Shown here piece after piece: positions 36,831 to 49,408 of a stretch of 64,000 nucleotides of DNA. Each line of letters starts with the position of its first letter. The first letter of the stretch is position 1. The notes below the pieces were generated by a model that was not told the DNA's origin, did not search any database, and was given only the letters and a program-made list of their open reading frames with translations. The stretch is from contig NC_086285.1 in the NCBI RefSeq assembly GCF_963924245.1, forward strand, positions 87,278,889 through 87,342,888, written 5' to 3'. The DNA comes from Chroicocephalus ridibundus (taxonomy: Eukaryota > Chordata > Aves > Charadriiformes > Laridae). The position numbers were made by a program, and so were the translations under genes.

Positions 36831-37129
36831 TTACAGGCACTTCAGAGAGGCACGCAATCATGCTGGTTTCCCAGAATGAGAGTTTTATCCATAATACTGT
36901 CCTGTGGGCACTTCCCTATATATATATGCATATGTTTAACATGGGCTTCCTTCAGTCTTATTTTAGTAATTATGAGGTGACACTTGTCCATACCACCCAA
37001 TACACTTCTTTTTGCCAACCTAGTCTACCACTTTCTCAATTGACTGTGGGTTGTCATCTCCCTCCCCTGTCATTTCCAGTTTAAAGCTCTCCTCAGTTGC
37101 CCTGTTGACAAAGATGTTTTAGCTCCACA

Positions 37130-37468
37130 TCATCAGGTGGATCCTGTTTCTTTCAAGCAATCTTCCATCCTCAAAAAAGTCCCCATGGTCATAAAAACTA
37201 AATTCCTGTTATTTACACCAGGCCTTGATATGCATGATCCATCCACTCTGCCTCAAGCATTTCCCCAGTACCAACAGGACTGAAAATACACCACCTGTGT
37301 CTCCATGCACTTGGCCATGATCCCAAAACCATGTAGGCACTCTTGGTATGCTCCAGGTCTCCTGTGGCCACATCATTGGTATCCAGATGAAAAAGTAGCC
37401 GGGGTTAATAGTTAACTGGTCAGGATGACAAAGCTTCTCTGTTAGTGCTGTCACATCTGTTAGTCTCC
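37130..37468 (-). pseudogene. CR1 ORF1 esterase-domain remnant
   Basis: Read from 37468 downward: VTALTEKL, then a broken counterpart of the FHVGTND region, then blocks LVLGKCLRQSGWIMHI (37209-37577 frame) and, near 37132-37200, a DHGDFFEDGRLLERNRIHL-like piece. The last is the position of the Asp-His block of the SGNH esterase, as in copy A at 20460-20490, but with Asp replaced (NRIH). It is degenerate and non-functional. Confidence 0.6.
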
Positions 37469-37482
37469 TTTTTTTTTTTTTT

Positions 37483-38339
37483 GACTTAAAATTCTTTTTC
37501 AAAGAGTCCCCTCTTTGAAAATACTCCATACTCCAAGTCATATACACATAGAATAAATTATTTACATTGTTAAACACATACTTAACTGCAGGGCCTGAAT
37601 AAAAACAGTGTTTATAACTGCTATTTTATATGTTGCATAAGCTGAATAAGGTCTTAAGCCACCAAAGAAAAGGAGAGGATGACAATTATCTCAACTCCAA
37701 AAAAAATGATATGGGTTAACAGTAGATCAGACTTGCCTGAGAGGAACTTCTCTTTATAAAAACAGTGACATCTGATAGAATGCTAACTGCAAGGCATTCT
37801 TCCAGATAACTAAAAAGATGACCAATTTTAACAAGTCCATTGTGAGTGTTTTTCCTATATAGTGAACGTTCCTAGTAGTTGACACAATTAGAAAATTTTC
37901 AGCATATGAGTTCTGACATGCAAAATAATTCTCTTGCATCTCTACACAGAATCTTTTTTTTCTCTCTTAAATCAATAACACTAAAGCAACTATGTGATAG
38001 TGGAGAGACCAAAGGTATGTGCGGTTGATGAAGCCTAACTAGGTGCTTACACACTCATAGAATAAAATATCAGAGGCCTTTAAAAGTTGCCTGTATTACT
38101 GGGCAGGCTCACACATTTTCTAGTTTCCAGGTGAGACTAATGATGTCTAATTACTAAAGAAACATGCTAGGCAATCTGGAAGAAAAGTAAAAACTCCCAA
38201 TATAAATGCTGCTGTCTAAGAAGAGAAGACGTACCAGAAAGAAAAAGTTTTCTGTGTTTGCTCTTATTGAGCTTTTCCTTATGAACAGGGGGGAATAGGA
38301 GATGAAGTGGTGGCAGGAGAGGTTATCTAAGAAATCAAT
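37483..38339. other. AT-rich non-coding DNA, no element recognised
   Basis: No gene or repeat that I can name. The ancient CR1 that follows may begin slightly before 38340, but divergence hides its edge. Confidence 0.5.
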
Positions 38340-39420
38340 AAAAAGAAAGGAAACAAACTGCTAAGACCAGGTGGTAATCACCTAGGGATCTAAAAAATGA
38401 AATTGCTAAACTACTTACCTCTTCCTTGAAACAGCTTTCATAGTGAAGGAGTGGAAAATAGCCAAAGAGATTCCGGAAAGTATAGGTTTCTAAGCCTGAC
38501 ATTCACAGTGTAATCATAGTAAAAGGCATAAATAAAGTACAGAAGTCTGATCAGCTGACTAAATATGATATACTAGGGAAGAGATCACGTGTTTTTTTTA
38601 AAAGGAAAATCATGTGTCACAGGATCAATGGATTTCTCTGAAAATTTCAGCAAGACAATGAATAATGGAGATCAAAATAACTGAGGCAGCCTGAATTTAT
38701 AAAACGTTTTAGTTGAAAGCTTTCACTCAGGGTTCTTTAGGAGATAATGTACCTATGACATAGGAAGAACTGATCTTGCATGGATAAATAATTGTTGAAG
38801 AGACGGAAAGTGGGAGTAAGCTATCTGTTTTCACAATGGAGGTGGTCAACAGTGGGGTTATGTGGGGATTTGTGCTAGGATCAGGAGAAGAATGAGATCA
38901 CAATATTTGCTGATAATACAAAGTAGTTGAGAACATCAAAAATAAAAGACATCTGTGAAGAACTGCAGAGGACTTCTGCAGGATTCAGTAGAAGACTATA
39001 CAACATCAATAAACGTGAAGGCAATGCTGAAATGCTGAACTACCCCTTGAGATTCAGGGAGAAGACTTTAAAGTTACAACAGATAAAGAAACATCAATTC
39101 AGAGTCCAGCAGCAGTCTCAGAAGCAAATCAGTATTTAGGGGTAATTAGGAAGGAACTTTGTAAGAGATAGAACATCATTACAGACTTCCTTAATTTCCT
39201 GGTGGAAACCACCCTTAAACTGTGTGCAGTTCCAATATTTTCTCCCTTATCTTCAAAAGGATGTAGCAGAGTGGATAAAGCTTAGTGAAGAGTGAAAAAA
39301 GGCGGCCAAACGTGGAACAGATTCTGTACAACCAACAGTGAATTCATAGAGGCCTCTTTAGCATTGAAAAAACAGATGACTGCGATTTACATTCAGACAC
39401 CATAGTTTAATTGCTTCTCA
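38340..39420 (+). mobile_element. Ancient CR1/L3-like reverse-transcriptase remnant
   Basis: Blocks of a CR1-type reverse transcriptase occur in order: a region before the RT core (AAATGAAATTGCTAAACTAC near 38395), a degraded GKSCLTN region near 38600-38625, a degenerate GVPQGSVLG at about 38853-38878 (reading GVMWGFVLGS), and motif C at 38906-38923 reading FADNTK, where the second catalytic Asp is Asn. Downstream, ELQRTSAGFS...LYNINK at 38955-39015 matches the region after motif C. The frame then breaks. It resembles the older reptile-shared CR1/L3 families rather than the young bird copies. Confidence 0.65.
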
Positions 39421-42400
39421 CATAATTTACTCAACTGTATCCTAATGTCACTGCCAAATATTTAAATACAGCTTGTTGCCCTTGACATCTCTGGCCAGAT
39501 TTAATTCTATCAGGGCTTTAGCTTTCCTTACCTGATGTCCAAAGCCAATAATTCTTGCTTTATTTTAAGGGAAAAAAACCATGAAGAAATCCTGTTATAC
39601 TCCATGCAACATAACAATAAAAATAATTAAAAAAAAATTAAATTCAGCAACAAGGTTCATTCTAGTAACAACTGTCACAAAAATGCATCTGCCTTTCCCT
39701 CAGTTTAAAAAATCTTACTTAGAAGCAGTTGTTTGCAGTTTAAGAGAAAAATCAGAAACATGGGGAAAATGAAACCAGTCCCTCGCTTCATGTACACTAT
39801 ATCAGGAATTAATAGCAGAACTGCAGCAATTGAACCACTAGCAGAAATGTGTCTTAGATTTATCTAAAGAAGATGTCCTTAATCTTTCTAAATACAACAG
39901 ACATCAGCACAACAAAATAACAAATGGTCACTGTGGCTGTCACCAATAGAATCAGCCTGGTGATCCACACATCAAGCAGGAGAGCAGTTAATGAGAAAGG
40001 TAGTGTACTAAATTATTTCCACATCCAGATAATGCAAAGCCATCTTCTAAATAAGCATAATAAAAAAGTGGAAATTTCTCTGCAAACATGGAAATGTTTA
40101 TGTTCATTGGACTCAAATGTAATGTGATTAAACAGCCACAAAATAAGCATAAAGAAAACATTACTAACATCAGAAAAAACACTTCAAATACTGAGAAGTG
40201 ATGTATAGCATAAGGGCTATAACGAGCAGAATTACTTTCTATCACTTCAGTTTTAAAATTAGAGTCTATAACTATCTTCAAGCTATTTTATTTTTCTGAG
40301 ACAGACATAATTAAAAAGTAGCCACTCAACACTGGAAAATATGATCAAGGAATTAAAAGAAGACACATGCAGATAATACACAAAATGCTACAGTAAGAAA
40401 AATGATATAGTAAACTGATTATAAGGTCAGTGTCATAGGAAATACATCTCCATTTGTCTTCAACCCACCTTTGAAAAGTCAACCCCCATCCTATCTTTCT
40501 GAGCATCTACAAAGTAACCTTTACACACCGTGAAATCAAATCAGTTTTTCATCAGTATGGCTATGGACTACTCAGAATATCTTCTGCAGCAAAGGAGAAA
40601 CTGTCAAGTAATGGAAATTGGAAATGACTCAATCAAATGCTAGAGATGTATTCAATTAAATGTCAATGCAAGCCTGCAAAGCCTCTCAGAAGACCTGCAA
40701 AAAATAGGATAATTTACAAGTAGCATTATATGTATAAAGAGAGATTTGTGTAAAACATGATGGGCTTGGGGTTTTTTTCCATTTTTTTTTCTTAAAAATT
40801 TCACATATCTTGGGCTTTATTTTCAGCTGCTTCCAAGTAGTATCATGCAAAAAAAAAAAAAGTCATGAAAATTCATCACTCTCAGATGCAAATTACTACC
40901 TTAATGACCAGCTTGTCATAGCTTCATGGCTTCACATGGCAATTTTAATTGTAGCAGAGAGATACCAGTGTTTACTGTAAACCGGCTGGCTTGAATTATT
41001 TAACTTATTTATTATTATATAATATTATTAACTTATTATTAACTTATTATTTAACTTAACTTAATAATTTAATTATTTATTAAATTATTTAACATTGGCA
41101 GGTGCATTCCCAAAGTTCTCTGCAGTATTCAGAGACCAAAACAAGGATGGCACCTTGCACTGGAACACTTAGACTGTGCAAGTAACCTACAGCCTCAATA
41201 ATCTAATCTCTTAATATTACTATGTTGAAGGTCAATACTGAAGTAGTTTGATTAGGGTAATGTGCTATTTTTTATTTATTCTGACACCCAACAATATTGC
41301 TTCTATTGGGCCATTCAGAATGCACGTACTGCATAAAAATTCCTTACTACAGACTATTTAGTATAAGCATCGCATGACACTATCCTAAAGAGCGTCTGAT
41401 TTTTTCATTAAATAGTTTAGCTGAAAAATAGAATAAAATAAAAAAACGCATTGCTCTGCAGTAGATAGGTTTCCTGTTGGCCAATAATGAACTGTATTCA
41501 GTTACAGAACACAATAACTATTTCTTTTTCCTGCATGGAAATCAGAACAGCTAGGTGGAAAAATACAGCATCAGTTATTAAATGATTCTGTATTCCTTGC
41601 ACTGAAAAAAATTTAGTCTGTTGCTTGGTCTCCAGTTATACATTCTCGCTTTTAATAACGCTGTGGGTTGTGAGCAAACCCTAAATAACACAAAGTGCAT
41701 GAGTGGGTAGGGAAGACTGCAGGAGGCAATGGGAAATAATTAACCAATAAGACAATGCAGGTTCCAAAAACCTACCAGAGATAGGCGTTAAATGGACTTC
41801 ACCAGTTAGTAAAACCTTCTTACAATTAGTAGATTAGCTACTTGCCTGATTGGTCCTAGCATGCCAAATAAACACTCTTAGACAGCTACCATGAAATTAA
41901 TACTTCACACTGTAGAGTATCTAATCCTCTAACTTCAACAATTTAAGCAAAAATTGATTAAAATCCTTCCCACATGGCAGTTTTTCCTTGAAAACAGATG
42001 TATGTCAGAGACATCCTGAAAAACAATACGATTGTTACTGGGTTTATGGCAAAGATGTGCATGTATTCTGTTCATAGGCATTAAGCAAACTTAGCATGGA
42101 ATTCTGATGGACTTGTTTCTGTATTGCCCTCATTAACTTCTTACTCTTGCATGTGTGACATTCCTTGGTTGTTCAGAATCTTAAACAGTAATTCTTCTCC
42201 AACAATAATTTTGTCTTTAATAATATATGAAAACAGACATTCCCACTAAAAAAAAGGAAACTTTAACATAATTTCAAAACATTTATTGAGAGAGGCAGCA
42301 ATCAAGAAACAGTTACGAAGTGATCACATTCAGGCTGTATTCAGCTGTCCATAAGAAATGTTTAAAGTTATGCAAAAGCTGTGTTGGGAAGCAGGATTTT

Positions 42401-45276
42401 ATTTTATTTTAGCAGGAAAAAAATGACAGCTTCTACAGATGACAAAGTCGATGAGGAAGTTTAACAGCCACCCACCCAAAAATCCATAACCCCTCCCATC
42501 AAGTAACAGATTTTTCACACCTATACTCATAAGGATTATGTTCAAGGCATCTTAATCAGTTTCCACTAGTCAGCTGAGCCTTGATGGTTTAAATAAACAT
42601 GTTTTATTTTGTGTGGGTGAAAACCATATAGACAATGAATACAGCTTGATTTGTGTGTGAGCCAAAGCAATGTAAATGAACGGTGTCGTGTAGCTATCAC
42701 TCCATACTTGAAAGACTTCTCAAATACTTTGAGATTAATGTAACTGTTTTTCTCAGTTCTAATATATATATACACATATAATATATGTAGAACACAGACA
42801 ATTTTATACTTTAACCCTCACATACACTTCAGTAGGCAAAACTTCAGGCACGACCTCAGTTTATTTCAACTTCCAGGATTTAGATTATCAAATACCCCAC
42901 AAATTACAGTAGAGGTCACTCAAGTAAAAATAATGTCACAATTCTATTCCACAAGGTAGAATAAAAACCCAGGCATATAACAGCTCTTCCTATGTATGTG
43001 TGCAAAATTCACGGTTTGTTCTTGTTGTTCTTTGTGACTTAGACCCATCAGTTGCCACAGCACCCTTTCTCTAAATGGTATAAGTGACTGAAAACCTCAT
43101 CCAAGTCATACATTCCCGTTTCTTTCTTCTATACATTTTACATCTCAGAAAACTGACAGCTATACCTTGAAGACCTATACACATCCTTATAACTATTAGG
43201 AAAAAAGAGAATTAGGTTGAATGATATCTGAAACTTTATGTGCTAAGAATATGAGACACTTCATCATATACTGGTTAATACTAGGAACATAACTTCACTG
43301 GATGATAGTCAACTTTCTTCAGTGATACAGGCAGTCCTTTATAAATTAACTGCTCGATGTACATTCTTAACTAATTCATCTGTACTGGCAGATAAGATAT
43401 GACTCCTTAAATGTCACTTCCCTTAAAATATTATAGCTAAAGATGAATAGGGCAAAGTGAATTTATGAGATGTTTTAGCATGAAGTATGTCTTTCCTATA
43501 AGACCAAGAAAAAAAAAAAAGCAACCTACTTCCATCTCAAAATACATAAAGTACTCTCTTTGTCAATTTGATGTCAGTTTTGTCAACTGAATTTGAAAGA
43601 CTTGCAGTTAAATGCAATGAAGGCTACAACCATCACTCTGAAGCAGATAATAGAGAAAGTTTGTTTCCTTGAAATGAACTTCAATGACAGCTGCTTTGAG
43701 GCCAAGTCTCAGTTTTGCTCCTTATCCTATATTCTACTGAAACAGAGAAAGACAGTTCACAATTACCATTTGCAACTCATTAAGGACATATTAATTCCTT
43801 AGCCTCTTAAAATAATATCTCAACTTCAATCATGGCAAGTTGTATCAGCCTGCCAGTGTTTTTCTTAACAAATAACAAAACTGTTGAGTGTCTGTGACCA
43901 GAAAAGTGCTTGTGATCTGAGGCAGAGGCCTAGTATTTTGAAATACATAACGTGCTGACATGAATTGCTTTTTTAAGTAACTTGAACTGGCAGAACTGGA
44001 CAAAGAATTAAGCACTTTTGTTCCTGTGGGAAAAAAATAAGTCATAAGAGAAGGGTAGAGAATGTGATGTGGCTAAAAGCCAGCAGTTATCATAAAGATT
44101 TCCAAATAGAAGAATTGAAATAGATTTCCAAAAGAAGCAAAACAATTCACATATTTTCACAGCTGGATCATTGAACTCCATCTACTAGTGTTGTCTAATG
44201 TTTTTCATTACAGGGTTTTATTTGCATTTGCTAATGACATCACCATATTTCAGTTACTCTGTTCCTAATGTCTAAGGTAATTCGGAGGAGGAGGATGGAA
44301 GGTGGGCCACAGGTCTGGGAAGAAAAGGGACGCATTCATCTTCGTTAGCAGTCTGTCAGAATTCATGTTTGTTCTCAAGAACAAGGTTTAGGCACGGGGA
44401 AAAAAGGGAAGACTGATAAATACTGAAAGACCTCCATTAGAAAAAAAAATCTGTTCTCTGGTATAGGGACTGCAGGTTAGCCTTTGAAATTGAGTTTGCC
44501 TCATCTGAAATCAGCCTTGTGTATTAAAAATATGTATATTTCAAAGCTGTAGAGACTTGCCTGAGTTGAGAAACTAAGAATTACTGAAAACCCTGTATGC
44601 TAAGCATGTTCTGCTTTTCCACCTCATAGTACAGACCAAGCAGCTTATGAACTAACCATGTAGCCCCATACCCTCCAGTCCCTGGCAGCAGGGAGAAGCA
44701 AGCATACTGGACTTCTGTGGCAGTGGCTGTTTGGGAGCGGTGGAGCTGAAACTGACACACAGGAGGCGGGCTTTCCTTTAATGTCCATTAATCATAACTG
44801 AGGTTGTTTTAGAGGAAATTGATTTAAATGACTATGGAGACAAAAGCTGAAATTAGTGAACTATTACAGACATGGATCAGAAGCCAGGACCAGCAAGGAG
44901 TCTGTCTGGGAGCCTATAGAGAAATGGGTCTGGAAGGGGGATAATTGGTGGCAGAAGAGGGAGGACAATGCATAAGATGGTGAGGAGAAGGAGCCAGGGG
45001 GTGGAAAAGAAGTGACCTTTCCTAAAGAAATGTGATGTATGTGAAAACAGGTAGGTGCAACTTCCTTGAAAGGTAGATAGTCTGTCTTCAAAAATCCCTA
45101 AAGAAAACCTGACCCAAAGCTTTGTTACATCATTAGAAAACCTGCCATTAACTTTGGTGGCACACGGAACAGACTTTGTAACTGCTGTTTTCACAAGTGC
45201 TATACATTCTTTTATTTCTGCTCCTGATACAAGCAGTCATCAAATGAAGAAGCAAGTTAAATTTTTAAAAACAGAT
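39421..45276. other. AT-rich non-coding DNA
   Basis: About 5.9 kb with no supported gene or transposon. It contains an AT-only low-complexity tract at 40993-41092 and an AT-alternating tract near 42762-42790. The short frames seen (60-105 residues) have no recognisable domains. Confidence 0.5.
40993..41092. repeat. TTATTA/TTAACTTA low-complexity tract
   Basis: Imperfect short units of TTATTA, AACTTATT and TTTAATTA fill about 100 bp almost without G or C apart from the C of AACTTA. This is cryptically simple sequence with strong potential to melt or fold. Confidence 0.85.
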
Positions 45277-46587
45277 ATCATAGAATCATAGAATGGTTTG
45301 GTTTGGAAGAAATGTTAAAGACCATCTAGTTCCAACCCCCCTGACACAGGCAGAAACACTTCCTACTAGACCAGGTTGCTCAAAGCCCCATCCAGTCTGG
45401 CCTTGAACACTTCCAGGGATGGGGCATCCACAACTTACCTGGGCAACCTCTTCCAGTGCCTCACCACCCTCACAGTAAAGAATTTCTTCCTAATATCCAA
45501 CCTAAATCTCCCCTCTTTCAGTTAAAAACTGTTACTCCTCATCCTATCGCTACACTTCCTCATAAAGAGTCCTTCTCCACCTTTCCTGTAGGCCCCCTTT
45601 AGTTACTGGCAGGCTGCTTGAAGGTCTTCCCAGAGCCTTCTCTTCTCCAGGCTGAACAACACCAACTCTCTCAGACTGTCCTCATAGCATAGGTGCTCCA
45701 GCCCTCTGATCATCTTCATGGTCCTCCTCTGGACTCACTCCAACAGGTCCATGTCTTTCTCATGTTGGGGGCTCCAGAGCTGGACACAGTACTCCAGGTG
45801 GTGTCTCACCAGTGTGGAGCAGAGGGGCAGAATCACCTCCCTCGACCTGCTGGCCATGCTTCTCTTGATGCAGACCAGGATACTGTTGGCTTTCTGGGCT
45901 GCAAGTGCACATTGCTGACTCATGTTGAGCTTCTCATCCACCAACAACAAGTCCTTGGCAGGGCTGCTCTCAATGCATTTTCTGCCCAGCCTGTATTTGT
46001 GCTTGGGATTGCCGCAACCCATGTGCAGGACATTGCACTTGGCCTGGTTGCACTTCAAGAGGTTTGCATGGGCCTACCTCTCAAGCCTGTCCAGGTCCTT
46101 CTGGATGGCAGCCCTTCCCTCCAGCTTTTCAACCACACCACACAGCTTGGCCAACTTGCTGGGGGTGCACTGAATCCCAACATCAATGACGCAGCAAAGA
46201 CGTTAAACAGCACCAGTCCCAGTACCGACCCATGAGGAATGCCACTCGTCACTGATCTCCACTTTGACATCGAGCTGTTGACCAGAACTCTTTAAGTGTG
46301 GCCATCCAGCCAATATCTCATCCAGCGAGTGGTCCATCCATTGAATCCATATCTCTCCAGTTGAGAGACAAGGATGTCGTCCGGGACCTTGCTGAAGTCT
46401 AGGTAGGTGATGTCAGTGGCTCTTCCCTTATCCAACAATGCTGTAACCCCACTGTAGAAGGCCACCAAATTTTTCAGGCATTATTTGCCCCTAGTGAAGC
46501 CATGTTCATTGTCACCAATCATGTCCTTATTTTTCATGTGCTTTAGTATAGTTTCTGGGAGCATCTTCTTCATGATCTTGCCAGGAC
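45277..46587 (-). mobile_element. 5'-truncated CR1 (copy B), same subfamily as copy A
   Basis: Read in reverse, it starts within ORF2 just before the reverse transcriptase (PGKIMKK-like at 46587) and runs to the 3' terminal octamers at 45277-45293. It shares with copy A many subfamily-specific blocks such as LHMGCGNPKHKYRLG, which in the 62-kb copy read LHLGRNNPMHQYRLG. The abrupt 5' end is typical CR1 truncation. Copies A and B lie in inverted orientation about 22 kb apart. Confidence 0.92.
45660..46587 (-). pseudogene. CR1 copy B reverse-transcriptase remnant
   Basis: Motif A is present as YLDFSK, but the following four codons (AFDT in copies A and C) are absent at about 46387/46388, an in-frame 12-bp deletion. 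Motif B reads GIPHGSVLG. At motif C the sequence goes from SKLA straight to KLCG near 46146-46155, an exact loss of the three codons that encode DDT in the intact copy, so both catalytic aspartates are missing. An amber TAG (complement of CTA, 46074-46076) sits at the tryptophan position, as in copy A. The C-terminal region follows in the frame 45735-46058. The copy cannot encode an active enzyme. Confidence 0.85.
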
Positions 46588-49390
46588 AGTAAAAACAGTA
46601 GTGAAAATGAAGTTGGGAAGCTAACACTTAATAAAACCAATCTAAGTATTTCAAGATGCTCGAGCCTACCTTAATAAATATATATTGCACATGTAACATT
46701 AAATTTTTTGACTCTCCATGCTGAAAAAAAATCATTAAAAGAACTGTAATTAATTATTTTGCATGGAAATCAGTATCAAATCCAAGGTTTTTCAAAACTT
46801 GGAGTTAACTTAAGAATGCTACCTTCAGTTGCTTTTCTTACGTGACATTAAGACCACAACAAAAGCTATCAAGTCCTGCAGGATTTAAAGCAAATATTGT
46901 ATTTGATGGATTATTCTTCCTTGGATTATCTTTGTTTAAGGAGCCTAAGACTTTTGGATCATATAGCTTGCATTTTGTCAATTAAAGGGCCTCATTACAA
47001 GTCAATAAAAGGAATGTTCAATCATGGCTTATGCAAAATAAATAGGTTGTAGCCCACTGGTGTACTCCATTGCCAGTGTATCAATCACTCTTTTATGAAC
47101 CTGGAGAAGGAGGGCATTCCATGAACACACAGAGAAAAGAAATGTGAAGAAGGGTGATTTAGAGTGCATCTTCATTTTGCAAAGTTACCTAGATTTGATG
47201 GAGTTAAAGAGTATGGGATGTTGCTTAAATTTCATGTTACAGACTATTCAATATGATGGCTTTCAAACTCTGTCAATATAGGAAAATTTAATCTGGAAGT
47301 AAAAGCTCAAGGAGGAAGAAATGAAACAGAATTTAACCTCACCTATATTTCTATAAGCTATATACTCTCAAAGGTCATATGAAGCTCTGAGAAGGAGAAA
47401 GGTATCAGCTGAAAAACTTTATTCCGGAAAGTTGTCAGTTATAGTCTTTTACCTTGGAGAAACCTGCTCCACTTTCCTTTTCAGGGATCAGGAGAGGGGA
47501 AGTGGTATTTTTGTGATGTAATCACAAGCATGACTGGAAATGCAAGCAATTTAAAAGCTGTCATAACCAATGAGAATTCCTCATTTGTCTTCAAAAAGTT
47601 TCAGACCACACATCACTGTTGACACAAAATCACGATATGGTAGCATGCAATTCTGAGAATGCCATGGATGCTCTGACAACAAAATATGCAAGCACTGGCT
47701 TTGTTCATTGCCTTTGGCCAACCTTGGGTAAAATTGATTGTCTCCCTTTTACTCGCCATTGGCTAGAAAGCAGTTTAGAGATCAGACTGCTTTATTTTTT
47801 GACTTGGATATACCCTAAAGAAAAACCCAGGTACTTCACAGAGGGAAAGGTCTCATAAATGTGTCAAAGATTGACTGTCTGAATAAAGAGGAAAATGAAC
47901 ACAGAAGCCATTAAATATTGTTGCTATGCTGGAAACTAAAGCAGTTTAGACACTATCATAATGGCTATGTCTACAAACAATGTACAACAAAACCCTTTTG
48001 ACCTCAGGTAGTCACTTCATGCTATGAAAAAAATAATACCTATCATCTAATTTCTAGATCCAGTTTGAACACATTCTAGTTATGGCTAGATTGATTTTGC
48101 CTCTGGAACTACACAATTTTGCCAGTGTGGTGATCACAGTGAAGGCTCAGTCTATACCTTCCATAAAGACTAAGCCTCAAGGCATGGGAGCTCAGCAACG
48201 AATGGCTGAGCAGTGAGGGGAAAATGTAGAACTCACATCTTAAGCTGTGCAACCAGAGGCTTCCTTAGCACCATTCTGCAGATATATTGGAGGATATAAC
48301 TCATTTCAGCGCTGCTATCTAAGGAACAAATTGATAAAAGTGTAACCCCACCTGTTTTCATATTCAAGAGAGAAGAAAACCTATTACCAATTCCACTTTC
48401 AAACTAAGATGGATGGTGTGAAATTATTTTGAAAGTGTACTTTTTAGTCAAGTATGAGATTGGTCATGAACTAGCATTTAACAATGACTGAGCTTTATTA
48501 GAAGTTTGGCATCTCTGTTTTTTCCAGCATTCATGACTAATTCCACATTGCACTATTGAACAATAGGGACTGCCAAAAGCCGAATTTAATGTATACAAAC
48601 TCAGCAAATAAATAAACTTAAAGCTGGTTTGCTATGACTGTGTTACAATAAGGATGAGGCAGGCTGTAAAGGTTTTATACACAGCCTTAGAATAAATGTG
48701 TTATTCACAAGTGAGCTGCCAGGTCATTTCTAGTAAGTGGCAATAGACTTTACACTTCAAGACACCCTAAAGAATTTGACAGATACAGCCCATTTTTCAG
48801 AGTTTGGTGCCGTTTTTTTGTTTTTCTTTTTAAGTGTTACTGTGCAGTTTGTCCTTTGCAATTATGCTAGAATAGCTTTACATAACAGTCTTCTAAAAAC
48901 CAGGCTTAATAATATAAGACCAACTGTGTGAATGTTGAAAATGAATCAAGAAAAAGAATCTTTTAGAAACTTCTAAAGCTAATTTACCAAGGTCACCACT
49001 CTATCTATTCTGGAGGGGGTGGTGTTTTGTTTTCCTGTTAATTTGCCAGTTGTGGCTTTTATTTTGCTAAATTTTTTCAGAGCTATAATGTTTGTGATAA
49101 ATTCACCAAACAGAAAAGAACTGCACATAATGACAGTGCAAAGACATCCTAGACACATTGCATATGCAACATATTCAAGGAATGCACCAGATCTACAGTG
49201 GATGTACGTTATTGTTCTGTACATTCCTATCAACTTTGATGCATTTTGAGCATTCAGTTAGTGCAAACACATAGACTAATTAACACCTCCCCAGTAAATC
49301 TGATGTGTTCTCATCATATTGAAACTATTACATGTGTGCAGTTTGTTCTCATGTCCAAAAATCTTCTAGATACAGATTTTTATTTACCAT

Positions 49391-49408
49391 GAGAATGAGA
49401 ATGAGAAT
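49391..49408. repeat. (GAGAAT)3 short tandem repeat
   Basis: Three perfect GAGAAT units, followed after a short gap by one more GAGAAT. An ordinary short tandem repeat. Confidence 0.9.

Larger units (their letters stand above)
35630..37468 (-). mobile_element. Internally deleted older CR1
   Basis: Read in reverse, from 37468 down, this CR1 has part of the ORF1 esterase (37130-37468), the ORF1-ORF2 junction and endonuclease (36225-36830), then the ORF2 C-terminal tail and 3' end (35630-36205), where TTGAGGTTGGAAGGGACC at 35643-35660 marks the terminus. The reverse-transcriptase core is missing: sequence jumps from endonuclease to the post-RT region near 36205-36225. The terminal octamers are degenerate (AACATAGTGTGG), so this copy is older than those at 7.2, 45 and 62 kb. 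A 14-T run (37469-37482) abuts its 5' edge. Confidence 0.8.
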
